A DNA stretch of 19,978 nucleotides from the NCBI GenBank assembly GCA_947253885.1, contig CAMYAO010000027.1:1-19978 (forward strand). The letters are read 5' to 3'. Source of the stretch: an uncultured Clostridium sp. (GTDB lineage Bacteria; Bacillota; Clostridia; Lachnospirales; Lachnospiraceae). The translations under genes were made by a program, and so were the position numbers. This document shows positions 14,389 through 19,978 of the stretch, piece after piece. The stretch's first letter is position 1. Each line of letters begins with the position of its first letter. Below the pieces are notes generated by a model that did no database searches, had not been told where the DNA came from, and saw only the letters and a list, made by a program, of their open reading frames with translations.

Positions 14389-15891
14389 TTACTTCAATTC
14401 AATTTCATATAAATCTTTATCCGGAACCTGCTTAGAAGAAGATTTTACCAGATTTAAAACTTCCTTTCTTGCATTCTGTACCGGTATTAATGTGCCGGCT
14501 CCTGCCACACATCCTCCCGGACACCCCATTCCTTCAATTAAATATCCGTTATATTTCCCTGCCTTTGCAAGTTGAAGCATCTTTTTACACTCCGCCAATC
14601 CCTCTACATGCTCAGTCTTTACTTCTACATCAGGAAAATATGTGTTGATACTTTTGGTAATCGCTGTTGCGACACCGGAAGATACTGCATACCCTCTTCC
14701 TGCACCGGTTGCATCATGCAGATTTCCATGCGGCTGCAATTCTTCCAGAACAATGCCTTTTGCAGTAAACATTGCATCCAATTCTTCAAAGGTGATCACA
14801 AAATCGACATCACTACGGACTTCGGTGCGGATCGCCTCCAATTTTTTAGCGGCACAAGGTCCGATAAATACTACTTTTGCAGTTGGGTGTTCCATTTTTA
14901 TACTGCGTGCAGTTGCCACCATAGGCGTCAGTTCTTTTGAAACACTGTCTATTATTTCCGGAAACTGCTCTCTGGCAAGGGCTGCCCATGCCGTACAGCA
15001 GGAAGTAAGCAAAAACGGCAAATCTCCGTTCACAACATTGTCGACATAATCATGCATTTCTGAAATTGCACCGATATCTGCGCCGAGAGCAACTTCATAT
15101 ACTTCTGCAAATCCCAACTGTTTCAAGCCTTCATAGATTTGATCCGGAGAAACATTCTTACCAAATTGTCCAACATATGCCGGAGCAATTTCAGCTATTA
15201 CATCCTGCTTTCCTTTCATACAGCTGATCAGCTGATAGATCTGAGATTTATCAGCTATTGCACCGAACGGACAATTAACCATACACATACCGCAGGCAAG
15301 ACATTTATCTTGATTGATCACGGCTCTGTCGTACTGATCATTGTCAATCGCCTTCACTCCGCAGGCCAGTGCGCAAGGACGCATCTTCTTTGCAATCGCA
15401 TCATATGGACAGTTTGACTTACACTTTCCACATTTAATACATTTATCCTGATCAATAAATGCATGACCGTCTTTCAAAGAAACTGCATCCTTGGGACAGA
15501 CCTCCATACAAGCATGTGCCAGACAATCTCTGCACATATTTGTAACCTTATAGACATTATCCTCACAGGCTTCACAGGCACTCGGTATTACCTGCATTAA
15601 CGGCGGTTGGTAATAAATTTCATTGACATCTACATCCTTTAATCCGCTGGTTATATGAACCGGTTTATCAGCGGGACGAAGCTCCATTCCCATCGCTAAA
15701 CGAGCTCTTTCCGAACTGATTGCCCGTTCTCGATAAACGCTTTCACGAAACTTTGGATTTTCATCCGGGGATAATCTGTATGGGATTGCCTCTAAATCCT
15801 CATAGATATTGTCGGAGTAGTATGCAATCTTTGCTACTTCTACAAATACCCCTTTGCGTAGATCTGAAATTCTGGTATGAACCCCTCTCAT
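14389..15891 (-). CDS. [FeFe] hydrogenase with N-terminal ferredoxin clusters, probably group B
   Basis: A 500-residue cytoplasmic [FeFe] hydrogenase that would interconvert protons and electrons with H2. An N-terminal segment of about 100 residues precedes three clear [4Fe-4S] cysteine sets: 120/123/128/132, 151/154/157/161 and 197/200/203/207. Extra cysteines stand at 106, 109, 173 and 177. The H-cluster ligands are all present: TSCC at 296-299 (Cys298 matches the proton-transfer cysteine), GPCAAKK with Cys346, and GMGCPGGC with Cys457 and Cys461. TSCC is followed by TAW instead of the common PxW. The motif forms suggest group B rather than the CpI type; this is from memory of the families. 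AAAGGAGG precedes the ATG. It is the last gene of the pan-coa operon, 13 bases after coaBC. No maturase genes (hydEFG) are in the window. Confidence 0.88.
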   Translation of the reverse strand: MRGVHTRISDLRKGVFVEVAKIAYYSDNIYEDLEAIPYRLSPDENPKFRESVYRERAISSERARLAMGMELRPADKPVHITSGLKDVDVNEIYYQPPLMQVIPSACEACEDNVYKVTNMCRDCLAHACMEVCPKDAVSLKDGHAFIDQDKCIKCGKCKSNCPYDAIAKKMRPCALACGVKAIDNDQYDRAVINQDKCLACGMCMVNCPFGAIADKSQIYQLISCMKGKQDVIAEIAPAYVGQFGKNVSPDQIYEGLKQLGFAEVYEVALGADIGAISEMHDYVDNVVNGDLPFLLTSCCTAWAALAREQFPEIIDSVSKELTPMVATARSIKMEHPTAKVVFIGPCAAKKLEAIRTEVRSDVDFVITFEELDAMFTAKGIVLEELQPHGNLHDATGAGRGYAVSSGVATAITKSINTYFPDVEVKTEHVEGLAECKKMLQLAKAGKYNGYLIEGMGCPGGCVAGAGTLIPVQNARKEVLNLVKSSSKQVPDKDLYEIELK

Positions 15892-15904
15892 AATCGACCT
15901 CCTT

Positions 15905-17098
15905 TTATGACAATATTTTAACTATCTTATCTATTATTGTCATACTTACCTCAAGCTTCGTCAATAGAGGAAGTTCATGTTTTGCATTTTGTTCAATAAT
16001 CGTCACCACATTCGTATCTGTTCCAAAACCGGCTCCGGTAATTTTAAGATTATTTGCAACAATCATATCTAAATTTTTCTTTTTCAATTTTGCAGAAGCC
16101 CGGTTAACGGTGTCTTCCGTTTCCATACAAAACCCACACAAAAACTGATTCGGCTTTTTATTTGCTCCCAGTGTTCCCAAAATATCAGTGGTACGCTTTA
16201 ACTCTATTTTCATATCGGAGTCTGATTTTTTAATTTTTTGATCAGCAGTTACTGACGGCGTATAATCCGCTACTGCAGCTGTCATAATCACAATATCCGC
16301 TTCGTCACTTCTTGAAAATACCGCCTCTGCCATCTCACTCGCAGAAACCACATTGACCATATGCACTCCAAGTGGCGGTTTTTGCTCACATAATCCCGAT
16401 ACTAATGTTACATCACCACCTTTTAATGACGCCGCTTTTGCCAAAGCATATCCCATTTTTCCTGTAGAATTATTTGAGATAAAACGTACCGGATCAATCG
16501 CCTCTCTTGTCGGACCGGCTGTAATCAAGACTTTTTTCCCTTTTAATTCATTTGAAGAAAGCAATGCATGCTCTATGTAGGAAAACAGTTCTTCCGGCTC
16601 CGGCATTTTCCCACTTCCGATATCTCTGCATGCAAGCATTCCGGATGCCGGCTGTATAATCTTTTTTCCGTATCGCTCCAGCTTTTTTAAGTTATCCTGC
16701 AAAATTTCATTTTCAAACATATGCGTATTCATAGCCGGTGCAATATACATCGGTCCGTGAAATGCCATTGCCGTTGTAGTCAGCATATCATCCGCAATTC
16801 CATTTGCCAACTTTCCGATAACATTAGCAGAAGCCGGTGCAATCATCATCACATCCGCTTTATTTGCCACACTGACATGAGCAACATGAAATTGAAAATT
16901 TCGATCGAATGTTTCTACCAGACATTTTGTATTTGTAAGGGATTCAAATGCAATTGGATGAATAAAATTAGTAGCATTTTTTGTCATAATGACATGTACT
17001 TCGGCATGTTGTTTTACCAACATGCTTGCCAGATTTGCAATTTTATAAGCCGCAATGCTTCCTGTTACTCCCAATACAACTGTTTTTCCCTTAAACAT
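15905..17098 (-). CDS. coaBC: Bifunctional phosphopantothenoylcysteine decarboxylase/synthetase
   Basis: CoaBC joins 4'-phosphopantothenate to cysteine with CTP (CoaB) and decarboxylates the product to 4'-phosphopantetheine (CoaC, FMN-dependent). The 397-residue protein has the CoaC domain first: GSIAAYK at 13-19, catalytic His74 in HVAHVS, PAMN at 121-124, and Cys157 in SGMLACRDIGSGKMPEP. The CoaB domain follows from about residue 190, with AGPTREAIDPVRFISNNSTGKMG near 204-226 and a VANN segment at the C-terminal part. All key residues match the E. coli enzyme. It starts 12 bases after the panD stop and supplies the next chemistry after pantothenate is phosphorylated. Pantothenate kinase is not in this window. 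Confidence 0.97.
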   Translation of the reverse strand: MFKGKTVVLGVTGSIAAYKIANLASMLVKQHAEVHVIMTKNATNFIHPIAFESLTNTKCLVETFDRNFQFHVAHVSVANKADVMMIAPASANVIGKLANGIADDMLTTTAMAFHGPMYIAPAMNTHMFENEILQDNLKKLERYGKKIIQPASGMLACRDIGSGKMPEPEELFSYIEHALLSSNELKGKKVLITAGPTREAIDPVRFISNNSTGKMGYALAKAASLKGGDVTLVSGLCEQKPPLGVHMVNVVSASEMAEAVFSRSDEADIVIMTAAVADYTPSVTADQKIKKSDSDMKIELKRTTDILGTLGANKKPNQFLCGFCMETEDTVNRASAKLKKKNLDMIVANNLKITGAGFGTDTNVVTIIEQNAKHELPLLTKLEVSMTIIDKIVKILS

Positions 17099-17110
17099 GT
17101 TATGCCTCCA

Positions 17111-17506
17111 TTATTTCTCATCCTCAAAAAGACGACCATATTTTTCATAAGTGGTCTTTCTTGATATTATATTGTTGTCATCTACGAAAACCACATTAGG
17201 ATGATGCTTCTTTGCTTCTTCTCTGGAAATATCCGCATAAGACATAATGATAATCTTATCTCCGACAGATACACATCTGGCAGCTGCTCCATTTAAGCAT
17301 ATCATACCGGAGTTTCTCTCTCCCGCAATCGTATAAGTCTCGAATCTTGCACCGTTATTGACATCCACAATCTGAACTTTTTCATACTCCAGTATATCAG
17401 CCGCCTCTAAAAGAGCCTCATCCACAGTAATACTGCCGACATAATCCAGTTCAGCCTGTATAACCGTTGCACGGTGAATCTTACCCTTTAACATTGAAAT
17501 ATTCAT
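17111..17506 (-). CDS. panD: Aspartate 1-decarboxylase
   Basis: Pyruvoyl enzyme that turns aspartate into beta-alanine, the second half of pantothenate. The 131-residue precursor carries the self-cleavage site Gly24-Ser25 in DYVGSITVD; Ser25 becomes the pyruvoyl group. Other family signatures are HRATVIQAELDY near the start and ERNSGMICLNGAAAR in the middle. The ATG at 17504-17506 has GGAG eight bases upstream, which supports it over a second Met four codons later. It lies 12 bases after panC in the same operon. No sign of the PanZ (PanM) maturation factor, in line with Firmicute enzymes that cleave themselves. Confidence 0.97.
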   Translation of the reverse strand: MNISMLKGKIHRATVIQAELDYVGSITVDEALLEAADILEYEKVQIVDVNNGARFETYTIAGERNSGMICLNGAAARCVSVGDKIIIMSYADISREEAKKHHPNVVFVDDNNIISRKTTYEKYGRLFEDEK

Positions 17507-17518
17507 AAAATGTACTCC

Positions 17519-18361
17519 TTATTCAACAAAAAAATTATCTATCAAACGAGTGCTTCCGATATAAACGGCAATTGCGATTAGAGCTGGTGCCTGTATTTCT
17601 TCAATCGGCTGCATGGTTCGTCCGTTTACTGCTTTTACATAATCAATTTTTGCTAAGGGTTCAGACTCTATCAGCTGCTTCATCTGTGATGTGATTACAT
17701 TCGCTTTTCTCTCCCCATTTTGCACTAATTTTTCTCCAAGTGCAATGGATTTTGATAAAACAAGTGCAGCTTTTCTCTCTTCCGTCTTCAAATAGGTATT
17801 TCTGGAGCTTTTTGCCAGTCCGTCCGCCTCTCTCACAATCGGGCAACCGACTACTGTCAGATTCATATTTAAATCTTCTGCCATATGCTGAATTACAGCC
17901 AATTGCTGTGCATCTTTTTTTCCAAAATAAGCATAATCCGGCTCTACGATATGAAACAATTTTGACACAACAGTACAAACTCCTCTAAAGTGTGTAGGAC
18001 GACTTAAACCGCACAACTCACTTGTAAGGATATCCATATCTACATAAGTGGAAAATCCGTTCGGATACATTTCCTCCGAATCCGGATGAAAAATCAAATC
18101 CGCCCCCAGAGATGCTACGTATGCCGCATCCTTTTCCAGATCTCTCGGATAACTTTCTAAATCTTCACTCGGACCAAACTGCATAGGATTCACAAAAATA
18201 CTGACAACTGTATGATCATTTGCCGTTACAGATGAAGAAATCAAACTTCCGTGTCCTTCATGTAAAAATCCCATTGTAGGGACAAGACCTACTGTCTCCT
18301 TATTCGCTCTCCACTCCTTTACAATTTCTTTTACTTCCCTGATACTTTTCACAATTTTCAT
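17519..18361 (-). CDS. panC: Pantothenate synthetase (pantoate--beta-alanine ligase)
   Basis: Joins pantoate and beta-alanine with ATP to form pantothenate. The 280-residue length is normal. The nucleotidyl-transferase HxGH motif is HEGH at 34-37, after VGLVPTMG. The KMSKS-like loop is GLAKSSRN at 181-188 (GLAMSSRN in E. coli). FGKKDAQQLAVIQ at 146-158 contributes to the active site. GGGAG lies seven bases before the ATG, and panB ends 14 bases upstream. Both substrates are made by neighbouring operon genes: beta-alanine by panD, and ketopantoate by panB followed by a reductase. Confidence 0.97.
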   Translation of the reverse strand: MKIVKSIREVKEIVKEWRANKETVGLVPTMGFLHEGHGSLISSSVTANDHTVVSIFVNPMQFGPSEDLESYPRDLEKDAAYVASLGADLIFHPDSEEMYPNGFSTYVDMDILTSELCGLSRPTHFRGVCTVVSKLFHIVEPDYAYFGKKDAQQLAVIQHMAEDLNMNLTVVGCPIVREADGLAKSSRNTYLKTEERKAALVLSKSIALGEKLVQNGERKANVITSQMKQLIESEPLAKIDYVKAVNGRTMQPIEEIQAPALIAIAVYIGSTRLIDNFFVE

Positions 18362-18375
18362 GTCTTATCTCCCGC

Positions 18376-19203
18376 CTAGTACAGCTTATCTAAAATCTCA
18401 TCCGAAATACTGAAGGTATGTTCCTTTGCAGGATATGCTCCGGATTTTACTTCTGTAATATACTGATTAAAACCATTCTTCATCGCACTTCCGATATCTG
18501 CAAAATGTTTTACAAATTTCGGTTTAAAATCGGAAAACATTGACAGCATATCCTGATAAACCAATACCTGCCCATCACATCCGTTTCCCGCACCAATTCC
18601 AATTGTAGGAATAGAAAGCTTTTTCGTAATCAGTGCAGATAAATCTGCAGGAACACACTCCAATACAACAAGTGATGCTCCTGCCTCCTCTACTGCAAGC
18701 GCATCTTCAATTAACTGCTGTGCCTTTTCCGCCGTCTTTCCCTGCACCTTAAAACCTCCAAAAGCATTGACCGATTGAGGTGTTAACCCTATATGTGCAC
18801 ACACAGGAATAGAAGCATTTACAATTGCTTCTATCTGAGGGACAACATTTTTCCCCCCTTCAAGTTTTACCATATTGGCACGTCCTTCTTTTAAAAGTCT
18901 TCCTGCATTGACCACAGCATCATAGACCGATTGCTGATAGGACATAAACGGCATGTCTGCAACTACTAAAGCATTTTCAGCTCCTCTTGAAACAGCTCTT
19001 GTATGATGAATAATATCCTCCATGGTAACAGATATGGTATCTTCATATCCGAGCATTACGAGTCCCAGAGAATCTCCAACCAATAAAATATTAAAACCTG
19101 CTTCATCCATCAGTTTTGCCATAGAATAGTCATAGCAGGTAACCATTGCTATTTTATCCTGTTCCTGTTTCTGCTTCTGAATTGTTGTTACTGTGTTTTT
19201 CAT
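18376..19203 (-). CDS. panB: 3-methyl-2-oxobutanoate hydroxymethyltransferase
   Basis: First committed step of pantothenate synthesis: transfers a hydroxymethyl group from methylenetetrahydrofolate to ketoisovalerate, giving ketopantoate. The 275-residue protein has the metal and substrate residues of the family: Asp44 in VGDSLG, Asp83 in VVADMPF, Lys113 in VKLEGG and Glu182 in LECVPA. The hallmark ITCYDYS-like start is VTCYDYS at 21-27. Its ATG overlaps the upstream stop codon as ATGA, and its ribosome binding site GAGGGGG lies inside the upstream gene, so translation is coupled. Ketoisovalerate ties this pathway to valine synthesis. Confidence 0.97.
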   Translation of the reverse strand: MKNTVTTIQKQKQEQDKIAMVTCYDYSMAKLMDEAGFNILLVGDSLGLVMLGYEDTISVTMEDIIHHTRAVSRGAENALVVADMPFMSYQQSVYDAVVNAGRLLKEGRANMVKLEGGKNVVPQIEAIVNASIPVCAHIGLTPQSVNAFGGFKVQGKTAEKAQQLIEDALAVEEAGASLVVLECVPADLSALITKKLSIPTIGIGAGNGCDGQVLVYQDMLSMFSDFKPKFVKHFADIGSAMKNGFNQYITEVKSGAYPAKEHTFSISDEILDKLY

Positions 19204-19978
19204 TGTAATTCCCCCTCCATTTTTGAATAATCATAATTAGGATGCTTCTTTTTTCCAAGCGAGAGCACTTGTCTCGACAACATAAGGTAAATTTCTTTTT
19301 CCGAACTTGTAAGAGATGCCATATGCTTTGCTACAGTCTCTGTATCATTTCGCTCAATAGGTCCGGTCAAAGCCCCTTCTGCCCCTAAAAGACAGTAGGA
19401 GTCTACATTTCCTTTGATGAGTGGGATTAACGCCCTATGAGCCGATTCTTTTGTAAATCCGCATGATTCCAATAAAGATTCACTATATTCAAATAATCCA
19501 AGAACCAGATTACTTGCTGACGCACAAGCCGCATGATACTTCACTTTATCTTCGGTCGAAACAGTGATAACTGTATTTCCCATACTCTGAAATACAGTTT
19601 TCATCTCATCTAAATATTCAATTGCTCCTTCAATGGAAAATACCGCTTCCGTCAATCCTAAATAGGATCGATAACGATCTGCAAATGCAAACAGCGGATG
19701 GATGGAATATCCATAAGCAGAATATTGCTTAATATTTGAAAAAATCTGTGAGCTGAACGCCCCGCTAAAATGACATATTTTTTTGTTTTGAAGCGAATAC
19801 TGATTCAGCTTATCCCATATAGTCGAAATCGTACCATCGGGAACTGCTATAAAAAGTACCTCACATTCCTGCACCAGTTGTTCTATTGACTCAAATACAC
19901 AAGTACCTGTAAACTCTGCTGCCATCATAGCCGATTCACGGGTTCGGCTATAGTACCCCACTACATTTTTTTTGTGCT
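19200..19978 (-). CDS. Rossmann-like/DUF2520 protein, candidate PanG-type ketopantoate reductase (partial)
   Basis: Cut by the window edge: the frame runs open to the last base, and the N-terminal GxGxxG part lies outside. The visible 253 residues from a GTG at 19959-19961 are preceded in frame by a stretch ending KKNVV, so that GTG is not the start. Seen are the end of a Rossmann fold (VVGYYSRTRESA, VLFIAVPDGTI), then SIHPLFAFAD and an all-helical C-terminal half with HAACASASNLVLGLFE and GALTGPIERND. This is the Rossmann-like plus DUF2520 architecture, related to ketopantoate reductases. Its 4-base overlap with panB, and the lack of panE here, suggest it reduces ketopantoate to pantoate with NADPH, as PanG does in Francisella. 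The role is inferred from context. Confidence 0.82.
   Translation of the reverse strand, partial: HKKNVVGYYSRTRESAMMAAEFTGTCVFESIEQLVQECEVLFIAVPDGTISTIWDKLNQYSLQNKKICHFSGAFSSQIFSNIKQYSAYGYSIHPLFAFADRYRSYLGLTEAVFSIEGAIEYLDEMKTVFQSMGNTVITVSTEDKVKYHAACASASNLVLGLFEYSESLLESCGFTKESAHRALIPLIKGNVDSYCLLGAEGALTGPIERNDTETVAKHMASLTSSEKEIYLMLSRQVLSLGKKKHPNYDYSKMEGELQ

Noticed and set aside
48..19978. Defence island, prophage, CRISPR or biosynthetic cluster
   Set aside because: Every gene-sized frame is accounted for by housekeeping, competence, fermentation or cofactor genes; no repeats, integrase, toxin or nuclease genes were seen.

Overview
This window looks like a core-genome segment of an anaerobic, low-GC Firmicute, most likely a clostridial (Lachnospiraceae-like) gut bacterium. 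That is an inference from the AT-rich sequence, strong GGAGG-type ribosome binding sites, the gene order comM-dprA-topA-codY-rpsB-tsf, a CodY regulator, ETF genes and an oxygen-sensitive [FeFe] hydrogenase. No tRNA, rRNA, CRISPR array, insertion sequence, phage gene or defence system was found. The first 47 bases are not genomic: they are an Illumina Nextera adapter with the i5 index ACTGCATA, so the genome starts at base 48, a contig end.

Left part (48-8347, all minus strand). Read in the direction of transcription: comM, dprA and topA overlap or abut and form one unit. A terminator hairpin that also carries a candidate codY promoter and CodY operator follows, then codY, rpsB and tsf (translation), then ahpC (peroxide detoxification). 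An intergenic hairpin sits between rpsB and tsf, and separate terminators follow tsf and ahpC.

Middle (8348-14331). A 196-base spacer between trpS and comM holds a long stem just after the trpS stop and small hairpins before comM. A DUF5662-family gene with a TTG start lies directly upstream of trpS. It is divergent from a small acidic DUF1292 gene that has a near-consensus promoter. That gene converges on a UvrD/PcrA-like helicase whose only well-supported start codon is AUU. Divergent from the helicase is an etfB-etfA pair with no dehydrogenase gene beside it.

Right part (14389-19978, minus strand). A tight six-gene operon runs from a ketopantoate-reductase-like gene (cut by the window edge) through panB, panC, panD and coaBC to a ferredoxin-type [FeFe] hydrogenase. 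The first five genes cover most steps from ketoisovalerate and aspartate to 4'-phosphopantetheine; pantothenate kinase is not in the window. The hydrogenase at the end is the odd member.

Most of the window is ordinary housekeeping DNA. The points most worth checking are the AUU start of the helicase, the overlap of terminator, promoter and operator upstream of codY, the structured element after trpS, the competing hairpins between rpsB and tsf, and the hydrogenase in a coenzyme A operon.
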